From JBBDIJ01 sp040880485 (GTDB lineage Bacteria; Bacteroidota; Rhodothermia; Balneolales; Balneolaceae), in NCBI GenBank assembly GCA_040880485.1, contig JBBDIJ010000009.1:310001-374000 (forward strand): a stretch of 64,000 nt of DNA, written 5' to 3'. The position numbers and the translations under genes are program-made. Positions 52,724 through 61,534 of this stretch are shown here, piece by piece; positions within the stretch are counted from its first letter, which is position 1; each line of letters begins with the position of its first letter. Below the pieces are notes generated by a model, which worked only from the letters and a program-made list of their open reading frames with translations, searched no databases and was not told the origin of the DNA.

Positions 52724-54595
52724 TTATTCAATATTCTGTTGATCGCTCGAATCGGAGAGAGGCTCCATGATATGGTGAAGGTAATTCACCTCAAGCCCTT
52801 CCAGGCTCTGCACGGTTCCGGAAGGCCAACGGATCTCGGCCCTTTCAATGCCGGCATGTTCACCCAGGCCAAAAAGTAAGGGGCGCTGATTCTGGGAACT
52901 GAATCCGATCCCTCCGGTCACCACCTGTTTCTGTTTCCGACCGGCCCAGTGAAGCACGACCTCAGCACCTATGGCGCTGCGGTTGCTTCGGGTTCCCTCC
53001 AGGTCAAAAGAGATCCAGTTGCGCTCCGGCACAACAGTATTCCGATAGATCCTGACAGGCCCGTTCTGATTCGAAATAATCAAGTCGTGCACGCCCCGAT
53101 TCCACAGATCAGCGTATGCAACTCCACGTGAATCGAGTTCAAGTTCTGCGCCGACAGTCGAAGAGACCTCCTGGAAACGCCCCGCCCCGTCATTCAGCCA
53201 GAGCCGGTTCATCTGATGGCCGGCATGACTCCTGTTTGCCATCGGCGGCCAGTTTGCTGCATCCTCTATGATGGTTCGGTTCCCCCCCGCGACCCTGGAA
53301 AAATCATACCAGTAATCTCCATCTCGATCGAGGGACACATAGCCGTTACCCACATAGAGATCCTGAAAACCGTCAAGATTGAGATCAACGAACTGAGCTC
53401 CATAACTCCAGCCGCCCAATTCGACACCAAAGGTACCGGCAAGATTTCGAAATTCCGGTATCATCCCCTTTTGCTCTGTTACCGGAACCCAGAGATTGTT
53501 CCCCTGAAGCAGGACACCGGGTTCGGAAATGTTCGATACATAGATGGATAGCTCTCCCCTGTTCATAATATCTCCGAATGAGACATTCATTCCGCTTTTG
53601 GGAACAAAACCGAGACCGGCCCTGTTAGACACCTCCTCAAACCGCTCCCCGTCTATGTTGATGTAGAGCTCATCGACACCATAATCGTTCGCAACTATCA
53701 GGTCGGGGTACCCCGACCCATTCAGGTCCACCGCCCCTGCTGCCAGAGTCCATCGCCTCGAAGCGACACCATACTCCTCTCCAACTTCTTCAAATATACC
53801 GTCACCCTGGTTTAACAGGAGATAGTTACGGCCTCCATTTCTTGCATACTCAAAACTTTCCGGCATCATTCGGGTCGAATTGAGCTGCCACAGATTTACA
53901 TCCTCTCTGTAGGACCCACCCATAAAAAGATCGAGATAACCGTCGTTATTCACATCCAGCCAGATCGCTGTATTGATATTGGCCCACTCAGGCAATCCCG
54001 CAACATTCGTTACGTTGGTAAACCCCTCTCCATTATCATTTTGCCAGAGTTCGCTGCGTCCCCACTTATAGAGCAAAAGATCTTCATAGCCGCTGTTGTT
54101 GAAATCTCCCCAAACACTCCCCATGCTCACACCGCCCTCCACGGAGTTAAGATCGGCGAGCCCCATTTCAGCAGCCACATCCGTAAACGTGCCATCGCCG
54201 TTGTTTCGATATAGTGCATTGGATTTACCTGGTAAACTGTTTGTGAAGTAGAGATCCTGCCAGCCGTCGTTATTAAAATCAACAACCGACACCGATGCTC
54301 CCATAGAGGCTACAGAAGGGAGAATATGATCCAGTTTCGGATCCAGTACCGGGCGGACGTGCAAAAAATCGATGCCTGCCTGTCCGGATACCTCTTCCAT
54401 ATAAAAACCGTAGCGCTCCAGAGCACTCTCTTTAGAGGTTTGAATTGAGTCGGTACTCCCGGTATCTGACTGACGCTGCCGGATCACAAACGGAGTCGTC
54501 AACAAACCCAGGAATAGCACCAATAGTACGATCCGAATAGAGTTTCTTTCGGCACTCACAGATAGGCCTTTGTGTATTTTGTTATCACTTTTCAA
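52724..54595 (-). CDS. CRTAC1-type FG-GAP repeat protein with ASPIC/UnbV domain
   Basis: The 623-residue protein has an N-terminal membrane segment (about 19-38, IRIVLLVLFLGLLTTPFVIR). About seven FG-GAP/VCBS blades with calcium-binding DxNxDG loops follow, for example VDFNNDGWQDLYFTN, LDVNNDGYLDLFMGG and VDLNLDGFQDLYVGN. The C-terminal ASPIC/UnbV signature is NRSAIGAEVVLHW...VVTGGIGFSSQNQRPLLFGLG. It should form a seven-blade propeller outside the inner membrane. UnbV-type proteins have no established reaction. Upstream is a larger protein with the same repeats; downstream is the RnfD/UnbU-like gene. Confidence 0.9.
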   Translation of the reverse strand: MKSDNKIHKGLSVSAERNSIRIVLLVLFLGLLTTPFVIRQRQSDTGSTDSIQTSKESALERYGFYMEEVSGQAGIDFLHVRPVLDPKLDHILPSVASMGASVSVVDFNNDGWQDLYFTNSLPGKSNALYRNNGDGTFTDVAAEMGLADLNSVEGGVSMGSVWGDFNNSGYEDLLLYKWGRSELWQNDNGEGFTNVTNVAGLPEWANINTAIWLDVNNDGYLDLFMGGSYREDVNLWQLNSTRMMPESFEYARNGGRNYLLLNQGDGIFEEVGEEYGVASRRWTLAAGAVDLNGSGYPDLIVANDYGVDELYINIDGERFEEVSNRAGLGFVPKSGMNVSFGDIMNRGELSIYVSNISEPGVLLQGNNLWVPVTEQKGMIPEFRNLAGTFGVELGGWSYGAQFVDLNLDGFQDLYVGNGYVSLDRDGDYWYDFSRVAGGNRTIIEDAANWPPMANRSHAGHQMNRLWLNDGAGRFQEVSSTVGAELELDSRGVAYADLWNRGVHDLIISNQNGPVRIYRNTVVPERNWISFDLEGTRSNRSAIGAEVVLHWAGRKQKQVVTGGIGFSSQNQRPLLFGLGEHAGIERAEIRWPSGTVQSLEGLEVNYLHHIMEPLSDSSDQQNIE

Positions 54596-54640
54596 TGCAA
54601 ATGAAGCATGTCAAAAAAATCAGGCTTCAAACAGAAGCGG

Positions 54641-57600
54641 CTAATCCCATACAAGCGCCTGCCGGAATGGGTGCGGATTTACATAGCGGGTATGATAATT
54701 CAACCAGTCTCCGGGATGCATCTGCACAGCCGGTTCCTCTTCCAGTTCACTGAACCAGCTATCATAAGACTCCATACCCTGCAATGGAAGAGGTCTCAGG
54801 GTACGGGAAAAACGTGTGTTGTAATCCCCATCCTTAACCCAGCCATCGGCGATGAATACAAAATTTCTCTGAATACCATCCGAAGGAGAGTCAGGTGCTT
54901 CAAACTGAAGAGCCAGTTCGTCGCCGGCATTCATTATCACAAATCTGTTATCCACTGCTTCAACCAGTTCAAGTACATCACCGAATCTGGTGTAGAAACC
55001 CTCGAGGTCCTGCCATCGCTGAGTAGTCCCGGTAACGTTCCGGTAATTTGGAAGTTCCGGTGAACGCTCGTCCGGCCTGTAGATTTCAGAGAAACCCCGA
55101 TAGCGCAGATCCGCCAATTCAGGAGTAATCACCCTTTTGTGAATCTCTGCATCCGGCCGCCCCTCTGCCCACCAGATCGCATCCCAGTAGACCTCACTGT
55201 TCGTGGAAAGGCGTATTCGTCTGTCATTCGGGTCAGGAAACAGCTCGGTCATTTCTAACAGAACCGTCTTGTTTTTTCCTGCGGGAATACCAAAATCCTC
55301 TTCTGCTATCACCCATCCACCGTGCCCGTCGGGAACCTCAACACGTATGCCCCTCGGATGAGGATTCTTCCCCTGACTTAGCGATACATTTACAGAGCTG
55401 TCGGTTGGGCGAATCCATCCACTGGCAATCAGCCAAAGCTCTCCGTCGTGTGGCATCTCCGAACCGGGTTCAATTACAATCGAATGCTCCTCGGCAAGTC
55501 CCTGGAAAATGGTTAAATCAAAAGCCTGTAAATAGTTGCCGTCCAATTGGCTTACCATATCGGTCACATCCCTTCCCCTGTCATCAACGACACTCTCAAC
55601 CGGCTGTCTTACTCCGGTCACATGTACCGAAAGATCCGGTGCCGGTATAGCAAACCTCTCATCTATAAAAATCTCGGTGTCTTCCGGGTGATCGACCACC
55701 ACCAGGCCAAGGTGATCAAAAAAGTGAGACTCCCAAAGGTCTGCAGTGATGCGCAAGTCGTAATAGCCATCTCTCTGTTTCAACAGCTCTTCGGGTATTC
55801 GAACCCGATCTTCACTCTGAATGACATCGGCAGTGGTCATTGAATTAATACGAAGTCCCAGAGGAGAGCGCCATATCAGATCGGTCACAAAAGCCATCTC
55901 TTCGCCATTCCAGCTGAAGAGCCAGGGGCAGGAACCTTTCAGAATCTGTTCATTCACAACTCTGGTATCGTATCCAAGTTCTGCAAATTCGGTTTGAACC
56001 GTTCCGTTGGGCCAAATTATCCGCATCACTTCCGCTTCATCATAATCCCCAAGTCCGAAGTGAACCAGAGGAGAACGGATCAGCTGCTTCTGATAGATTG
56101 CACCGCTTCGCGTTTCAATAGCACCCCCGATACCAAACGTATTGATTCTCATATCCCCAACGGGTCCGGATGCGACCGGCCGGATTGTCTTACCCTGGTA
56201 GTCCCGGGTACCCCGGTTTCTCGCGATCTGTATATCGCTATCCCTTCCCTGTCCTAAAAGGTCCAGGCGTTCATTACCATTCAGGTCGGCAATACCGATA
56301 AGTGTCAGCTCCAGACTGCCTCCAATGGAGTCAAAGTCCAAACTCTCGTCACTTAAAAAATAGTGAGTGTTCCCCCCGTGGGAGAGAATGAGGTCGAGGC
56401 TTCCATTGTTATCAAGGTCATGTGCCATCAGAATCCCCGGTGTGGACCCGGAGAGTGAGAGAGACTCCGGCAGAGTTACCAATTCACTCCAGATCCACTC
56501 CCCCCTTTCAATACTCCAGAACCAGCTACCCAAAGCGTGATCGCGGGCCGCAATCAGCTCGTAGTAATGATCACCCGAAATATCGGCCACTCCAATCGCT
56601 GCAACACCTCGATCCACCACTCCGTCGGTTCCCAGGTCAAAACGGCCAGACCTCTCATTCGTATAGACGTGTACTTCACCCTCTTCAGTTAAAAAAACAG
56701 CATTATGAACTCCGTCACCATCCAGGTCTACGTAATGGAAATCAGCAGGGTAACGAGTCTCCTCAAAAAGTGACGTTACACCAAATGTTCCGTCGCTTCT
56801 GTTCAACAGTACGGAAATCCGGCCCTCCGAATCGGAGAGTATCAGATCCAGGTCTCCATCCAGATCTGTATCGGCCACCCAAACATGGCGCCAGGATCCC
56901 TGTAGAATCGAATCGGGCAAACCGAGCTCTCCTGAAACTTCACGAAAGGTGGTGTCGGCCTGAAGCTGCCAGATTCGCAATCCCTGATTCCCCGCTGCAA
57001 CCAGATCGTTTCGAAAGGTGTAGTTGTAATCGATGGCAGCGATTGAATGAGGCCCAACTTGACCACTGCCGGCCGAAACAGGAAACGGAAGTTGCTCCCC
57101 CCGGACTTCAAGAAACCCCTCACTCAATCGAAGCAGATCCGGTTGTCCCTCGCCGGTTAGTGAGATATTCCATACCGCCTCTCCACTTCCGGCATCCTCC
57201 ATAATGAACTCCATCTCCCTGTCTGGCGAAGCTGCCATTGCTGTCAGGCGGGGCAGCCACAGAAAATCGGTCATCAGAAATCCGACTTCATCCGGAGGGA
57301 AAAGAATAGCCGCGCGATCTTGCTGATAAGCTGGAAGTCCATTGAGGTCACTGTTCAGGAATGCGATCTCGAAACCGAGTTCTCCGGGTGAGAGAACGCC
57401 AACAGAGCTCTCGATTTCATCAAAACGGCTTCGAATAGACGCGGGCCAGTTCTCATTCAGTTCCGACAGCCGCTGGACAGAGCTTTCAAACAGTTCTTCA
57501 TTCTCATATCGTGATGCGATTCGCAGAGCCTCCATCAGAAGCGCCAAATTATCGGGTCTCATGGCGAGAAGAGCCTCCAACTCCCTCTGTATTTCTGCTT

Positions 57601-58111
57601 CAAAACGCTCGGCTCCTGCACGTTGCAGCTCTTCTATGAGCATATAACGTGCTCTGAGATTTTCAGGATCGATGGCCATGGTCTCCCTTAAATATTGCGT
57701 GGAGACCTCCAGGTTACCTCCGGAACTCTCCACAATAGCCGATAAAAAGAGAATATCGGGTTGGTCGGGGGCCCTGCGTCGAGCTTCCTCCAGCAATTCA
57801 AGAGCATCACTGTTATCCCCCCTTCTAAGCGCGATCACAGCACGGTTGGCCCAGGCTGCCGGCTCCTCGGGAAAAAGTTGAGTCACCTCCTCCAGCTTTT
57901 GTGAGGCAAACATAGCTTCATCGGTTTGGATGGCAGACAGACCGACATAAAAGGCAGAGACCGCTTCCCGATATTCCTCTGAGTCCGTTCCGGGAGGGTC
58001 ACGCTCTTCAACTGTACAGGAATACAGCATTGCAGAAAAGGTCAGGAAGTACAGAAGCAGTAGAGTGGAACCGGACAATGCCTGTCGGACCCAAATAAAT
58101 CGTTTTGTCAT
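54641..58111 (-). CDS. Lipoprotein with TPR, FG-GAP and ASPIC/UnbV-like parts
   Basis: The 1156-residue protein has a lipobox-like signal (SAMLYSC, Cys about 32). TPR repeats at about 45-230 include AVIALRRGDNSDALELLEEA. An FG-GAP propeller at about 340-660 contains DTDLDGDLDLIL, DLDGDGVHNAVFL and DLDNNGSLDLILS. An ASPIC/UnbV-like segment follows near 665-730 (INTFGIGGAIETRSG...LIRSPLVHFGLG). The last about 400 residues form a distinct region starting SCPWLFSWNGEEMAFVTDL that I cannot place in a family. A perfect AGGAGGTGA Shine-Dalgarno (minus strand, 58122-58130) precedes the start at a 10-base spacing. It is the first gene of a three-gene operon. Confidence 0.88.
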   Translation of the reverse strand: MTKRFIWVRQALSGSTLLLLYFLTFSAMLYSCTVEERDPPGTDSEEYREAVSAFYVGLSAIQTDEAMFASQKLEEVTQLFPEEPAAWANRAVIALRRGDNSDALELLEEARRRAPDQPDILFLSAIVESSGGNLEVSTQYLRETMAIDPENLRARYMLIEELQRAGAERFEAEIQRELEALLAMRPDNLALLMEALRIASRYENEELFESSVQRLSELNENWPASIRSRFDEIESSVGVLSPGELGFEIAFLNSDLNGLPAYQQDRAAILFPPDEVGFLMTDFLWLPRLTAMAASPDREMEFIMEDAGSGEAVWNISLTGEGQPDLLRLSEGFLEVRGEQLPFPVSAGSGQVGPHSIAAIDYNYTFRNDLVAAGNQGLRIWQLQADTTFREVSGELGLPDSILQGSWRHVWVADTDLDGDLDLILSDSEGRISVLLNRSDGTFGVTSLFEETRYPADFHYVDLDGDGVHNAVFLTEEGEVHVYTNERSGRFDLGTDGVVDRGVAAIGVADISGDHYYELIAARDHALGSWFWSIERGEWIWSELVTLPESLSLSGSTPGILMAHDLDNNGSLDLILSHGGNTHYFLSDESLDFDSIGGSLELTLIGIADLNGNERLDLLGQGRDSDIQIARNRGTRDYQGKTIRPVASGPVGDMRINTFGIGGAIETRSGAIYQKQLIRSPLVHFGLGDYDEAEVMRIIWPNGTVQTEFAELGYDTRVVNEQILKGSCPWLFSWNGEEMAFVTDLIWRSPLGLRINSMTTADVIQSEDRVRIPEELLKQRDGYYDLRITADLWESHFFDHLGLVVVDHPEDTEIFIDERFAIPAPDLSVHVTGVRQPVESVVDDRGRDVTDMVSQLDGNYLQAFDLTIFQGLAEEHSIVIEPGSEMPHDGELWLIASGWIRPTDSSVNVSLSQGKNPHPRGIRVEVPDGHGGWVIAEEDFGIPAGKNKTVLLEMTELFPDPNDRRIRLSTNSEVYWDAIWWAEGRPDAEIHKRVITPELADLRYRGFSEIYRPDERSPELPNYRNVTGTTQRWQDLEGFYTRFGDVLELVEAVDNRFVIMNAGDELALQFEAPDSPSDGIQRNFVFIADGWVKDGDYNTRFSRTLRPLPLQGMESYDSWFSELEEEPAVQMHPGDWLNYHTRYVNPHPFRQALVWD

Positions 58112-58121
58112 GTGAAAGTCG

Positions 58122-58130
58122 TCACCTCCT
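58122..58130 (-). promoter_or_regulatory. Strong ribosome binding site of the TPR/FG-GAP lipoprotein gene
   Basis: AGGAGGTGA on the minus strand (complement of 58122-58130) is a full anti-Shine-Dalgarno match, 10 bases from the ATG at 58111. Most genes in the window have weaker sites, so this one implies strong translation. Confidence 0.8.
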
Positions 58131-58372
58131 GAGAGAAAGCCTGGCTGAATCCGGATCAGAGCGATTCCGAAACAGCCTGTGGGCCCTTCTGGAATCCAGA
58201 CAGAATGTTACACATTTTGCTTTCGAACGTCAAACTTTCCGGGATTGAAAAACCGGGTTTGTATTTAGTCGAAGAACGGTGTTATTTACGTTATATACAA
58301 TCGACGGCCCGGTTTCGAAGCATTACATAACTGACGGAAACCGATGGGCGCATATGAACAAAATCAAATTCA

Positions 58373-59041
58373 ATGCAAGCACTTACCGGTACCGGCGTAA
58401 TCCTTCGAATAGCCATACTAACGTCTCTGGTCACACTATTTTTATACACCCCGATAACGGCACAAATAGCACCTGATCCTGAAATTCTGTCCACTACTGC
58501 ACCAGACACCTTTCAGGTGCTTTTTGAAACCACCAATGGCGACTTTACAGTAACGTCCTACAGAGACTGGTCTCCCCTTGGAGCCGACCGTCTGTATCAC
58601 CTCGTACTGCATGACTACTATATCGATGTGCCTTTTTACAGAGTCATTACCGGACGCTTCGCGCAGTTTGGCAACAGTCCGGATCAGGAGGTCAATGATG
58701 CGTGGAACCGGAATCCAATTGAAGATGAGCCGGTAGTCGCCTCCAATACGCTGGGCCGAATGCACTTTGCCAGGGGAGGCCCTGAAACCCGTAGCCAGCA
58801 CCTCTCCATCATGATCGGCGAGAACGCTTATCTGGACACCGTAGATGCATCTGGCATCATCGGATTTGTCCCGATCGCCGAGGTTACAGACGGTATGGAC
58901 GTAGTTCTCAGCCTCTATGCGGAGTATGGTGATGAACCTCGATTAGAGTGGAACCGGGTCCGAAGAGAAGGCATGGAGAATGTTCAGCGCACCTGGCCAA
59001 ATCTGGACTACATCAAACGGGCAACGATCATAAATCGTTAG
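58373..59041 (+). CDS. Exported peptidyl-prolyl cis-trans isomerase (cyclophilin type)
   Basis: The 222-residue protein has a signal peptide (hydrophobic about 9-27, cleavage near TPITAQ) and a cyclophilin domain (about 45-215). The domain contains LFETTNGDFTVTSYRDWSP, VPFYRVITGRFAQFGN, the LGRMHFARGG strand and the shortened HLSIMIGENAYLD site. It catalyses proline isomerisation in periplasmic or outer membrane protein folding. The catalytic Arg is in FYRVI and the usual FxxQ is FAQFG. The gene is divergent from the UnbV cluster. No Shine-Dalgarno is obvious. Confidence 0.88.
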   Translation: MQALTGTGVILRIAILTSLVTLFLYTPITAQIAPDPEILSTTAPDTFQVLFETTNGDFTVTSYRDWSPLGADRLYHLVLHDYYIDVPFYRVITGRFAQFGNSPDQEVNDAWNRNPIEDEPVVASNTLGRMHFARGGPETRSQHLSIMIGENAYLDTVDASGIIGFVPIAEVTDGMDVVLSLYAEYGDEPRLEWNRVRREGMENVQRTWPNLDYIKRATIINR

Positions 59042-59090
59042 ATCTGACAAGACAGTTTTTTAAATAGGCCAACAGAGTTATTTCGAAAGC

Positions 59091-60014
59091 ATGAGAGAAC
59101 TGATTCGGAAGTACCTTAAAATGCTTGAAATTGAACGGAATCGTTCGGCACACACTGTCTCTGCGTATGGAAGAGATCTGAGGCAGTTCAACTCATTCTG
59201 TGCAGGACGGTTCGACTGTTCTGAAGAGAGTGTAGAGATCTCCGCAATTGACCGACTCACAATTCGGCTCTGGCTAGGCGAACTATCCGATGCCGGAATG
59301 GCGCGCAGTACCATCTCTCGCAAAGTGGCTGCCATTCGCTCATTCTTTGCACACACATGCCGAAGGGGCCTGCTTGTCGCAAACCCCGCGCGTCTGCTGG
59401 TAGTCCCGGGACGCGAGAAGCGCCTTCCCGCAACCGTACTTCCCGAAGAGCTGGAGAGAGTGATGGCTCTTGCCGACGGAGATGAACCAGACACCATTCA
59501 GGACCGGGCCATGCTGGAGATATTTTACAGTACAGGCATAAGAGTCAGTGAATTGACCGGTTTGAACCTGACCGACCTGAATCGTGAACTCAAACAGATC
59601 ACAGTCCGTGGTAAGGGGAACAAACAGAGGGTCGTACCTTTGGGTTCACGTGCTATGGAGGCAATCGAACGCCACCTTACGCACCGGGAAAAATTATTTG
59701 GGAGCAGAACGGATAAAGATGCATACAAAGCCCTGTTTCTTGCAGCTGGCGGCCAGCGCATCTATGCCCGTAGTGTCCAGAGAATAGTAAACAGCTACCT
59801 GATGCAGGCCAGCGAAGCACTGAAAAAAAGTCCTCACGTGCTTCGTCACAGCTTTGCCACACACATGCTGGATGCCGGGGCAGACATACGGGTAATCAAG
59901 GAATTTTTGGGACATGCAGATCTCTCTGCTACCCAGATCTATACTCATACCAGTGTAGATCGACTCAAAAAAGTATATGAAAAAGCCCATCCCAGGGCAG
60001 AACAGCAAAAATGA
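59091..60014 (+). CDS. xerC: Tyrosine recombinase XerC/XerD
   Basis: The 307-residue recombinase has an N-terminal SAM-like DNA-binding domain (about 1-95). The catalytic domain has Arg in GIRVSELTGL, Lys in TVRGKGNKQRVVPL, HVLRHSFATHML (His-x-x-Arg), the LGHADLSATQIYTH motif and the nucleophile Tyr in QIYTH. The length and lack of extra domains fit the chromosome dimer resolution enzymes acting at dif. XerC and XerD cannot be told apart safely by eye. It is followed by hpf after 26 bases. No att site or integrated element was seen around it. Confidence 0.93.
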   Translation: MRELIRKYLKMLEIERNRSAHTVSAYGRDLRQFNSFCAGRFDCSEESVEISAIDRLTIRLWLGELSDAGMARSTISRKVAAIRSFFAHTCRRGLLVANPARLLVVPGREKRLPATVLPEELERVMALADGDEPDTIQDRAMLEIFYSTGIRVSELTGLNLTDLNRELKQITVRGKGNKQRVVPLGSRAMEAIERHLTHREKLFGSRTDKDAYKALFLAAGGQRIYARSVQRIVNSYLMQASEALKKSPHVLRHSFATHMLDAGADIRVIKEFLGHADLSATQIYTHTSVDRLKKVYEKAHPRAEQQK

Positions 60015-60040
60015 AAACCTGAAACAAATAGGAAACGTCT

Positions 60041-60340
60041 ATGAAAACCACTTTTGCAGCACGTCATTTTGATCCAGGCAGCGATTTGAAAGACTCCAGT
60101 ATGGAGGCAATCACCAAACTTCAACAATTTTATGACCGTATTATCGCATGTGATATTGTGCTCGAACCAAGTAAGGATCACGACAACCCCTGCCGTGCCG
60201 AGCTGAACATAAAAGTGCCGCAAAAATTACTGAACGCATCCGAAACAGGTCCAACCTATGAGCTGGCCGTCAACAATGTTGTAGACACGGCCATTCGACA
60301 AATTCGCAAGTACAAAACCAAACGGTTTGAACACCAATAG
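60041..60340 (+). CDS. hpf: Short-form ribosome hibernation promoting factor (HPF/RaiA)
   Basis: The 99-residue protein matches the S30AE/HPF fold. It has FAARHFDPGSDLKDSSMEAI, the basic CDIVLEPSKDHDNPCRAELN stretch and the conserved NVVDTAIRQIRKYKTKRFEH C-terminus. It lacks the C-terminal dimerisation domain of long HPF. It blocks the ribosomal A/P site in stationary phase to form inactive ribosomes. It lies between xerC and hprK in one direction. A strong hairpin follows its stop. Confidence 0.92.
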   Translation: MKTTFAARHFDPGSDLKDSSMEAITKLQQFYDRIIACDIVLEPSKDHDNPCRAELNIKVPQKLLNASETGPTYELAVNNVVDTAIRQIRKYKTKRFEHQ

Positions 60341-60347
60341 GAGTCTT

Positions 60348-60368
60348 CGGCCGGTACTGTACCGGCCG
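60348..60368. terminator. GC-rich hairpin between hpf and hprK
   Basis: CGGCCGGT (60348-60355) and ACCGGCCG (60361-60368) form an 8-bp perfect stem with loop ACTGT, right after the hpf stop. It is followed by a broken T-run (CTTGTTTT). This could be an attenuator that lets hpf be made at higher level than hprK, or a processing signal. Confidence 0.55.
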
Positions 60369-60388
60369 GAATACCTTGTTTTACGCCT

Positions 60389-61417
60389 ATGCCCATAAGT
60401 GAATACTCTCCGATTCCAAGAAAAGAGAAAGTTGAGATTGCCTACCTGATCCGGAAATTTCAGGAGCGTGTGGGCATCAAACTTACCCCGCTTGCCGCCG
60501 AACAGGCGGCCAGTGACCGATACGTCTCCGAATCGGATCTTCATCGTCCCGGCCTTGCGCTTGCAGGATATATAAAACTGTTTACCTATCAGCGAATTCA
60601 GATCATAGGTAATACAGAGTCTCACTATATGGAACAGCTCTCCGAAAAGAATCGAAAAAATGCATTCGGAGATCTTTTAGGGTTCGATATCCCGGTCATC
60701 TTTCTGACCAGTGGAAACAGACTTTCGGAAGAGCTGCTGCAGATGGCCGAAAATGCAGGAGTTCCTGTCTACTCCAGCAGTGAGGAGACCACAAGATTCA
60801 TGTATCTGTTACGAGATTTTCTGGATGATCAATTTGCCATGCAGACGATGGTTCACGGAACCATGGTCGATGTATATGGCATCGGGATACTTATCTCAGG
60901 GAAATCGGGTATAGGGAAAAGTGAAGTTGCACTGGATCTGATAGAGAGAGGCCACCGCCTGGTTGCCGATGATGTAGTCATGCTCTCTCACAAAAGCAAC
61001 ATTCTGATTGCTTCTGCAACCGAAATGAACAAACACTTTATGGAGATTCGTGGTCTGGGCGTGATCGATGTGATGTCCATGTTCGGAATTAGATCCATTC
61101 GTTATCAAAAACGTCTCGAGGTCGTTCTCAATCTTACATTGTGGGACGACAGCACCCAGGTAGAGAGAACCGGCCTGGATCATGACTCTACAGAGATACT
61201 GAATACCAACATACCACTTATACACTTGCCCATTACCCCCGGTAAAAACATAACAGTTATTGCTGAAGTGATCGCGATGAACTATCTTCTGAAGCATTAT
61301 GGATACGATGCAGCAAAAGCATTTCAGGATAAAGTAAAACACCATATTGCGAACAAGAAGGATCGTTTTGACATGCCCAGAAGGGCTATTGAGTACTTTG
61401 AAGGGGATTTTGAATAA
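60389..61417 (+). CDS. hprK: HPr kinase/phosphorylase
   Basis: The 342-residue bifunctional enzyme has the Walker A motif ISGKSGIGKSEVALDLIERG and the HprK signature EIRGLGVIDVMSMFG, with the catalytic Asp in HRLVADDVV. It phosphorylates or dephosphorylates a serine on HPr and hence controls carbon use. Bacteroidota carry HprK although most lack a full sugar PTS, so it may act on another HPr-like protein. No HPr gene is in the window. It follows hpf after 48 bases containing a hairpin. Confidence 0.95.
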   Translation: MPISEYSPIPRKEKVEIAYLIRKFQERVGIKLTPLAAEQAASDRYVSESDLHRPGLALAGYIKLFTYQRIQIIGNTESHYMEQLSEKNRKNAFGDLLGFDIPVIFLTSGNRLSEELLQMAENAGVPVYSSSEETTRFMYLLRDFLDDQFAMQTMVHGTMVDVYGIGILISGKSGIGKSEVALDLIERGHRLVADDVVMLSHKSNILIASATEMNKHFMEIRGLGVIDVMSMFGIRSIRYQKRLEVVLNLTLWDDSTQVERTGLDHDSTEILNTNIPLIHLPITPGKNITVIAEVIAMNYLLKHYGYDAAKAFQDKVKHHIANKKDRFDMPRRAIEYFEGDFE

Positions 61418-61534
61418 TGTTCTCTCTTTTTATTTGTAACAGATCCTCTTCTTATAGCTCTTGATTACTGACATGACACGGCTCTACACCTTGCTCGCCT
61501 GTCTAATATTTCCACTGGAAATCAATGACATTAC

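Noticed and set aside
56422..57204. 260-residue plus-strand frame opposite the TPR/FG-GAP lipoprotein gene
   Set aside because: Composition is Pro/Arg-rich as expected for an antisense shadow; the opposite strand has conserved repeats and a strong ribosome binding site.
59091..60014. Integrase of a mobile element
   Set aside because: The recombinase has XerC/D length and sits in a core operon with hpf and hprK; no att repeats or cargo genes are seen.
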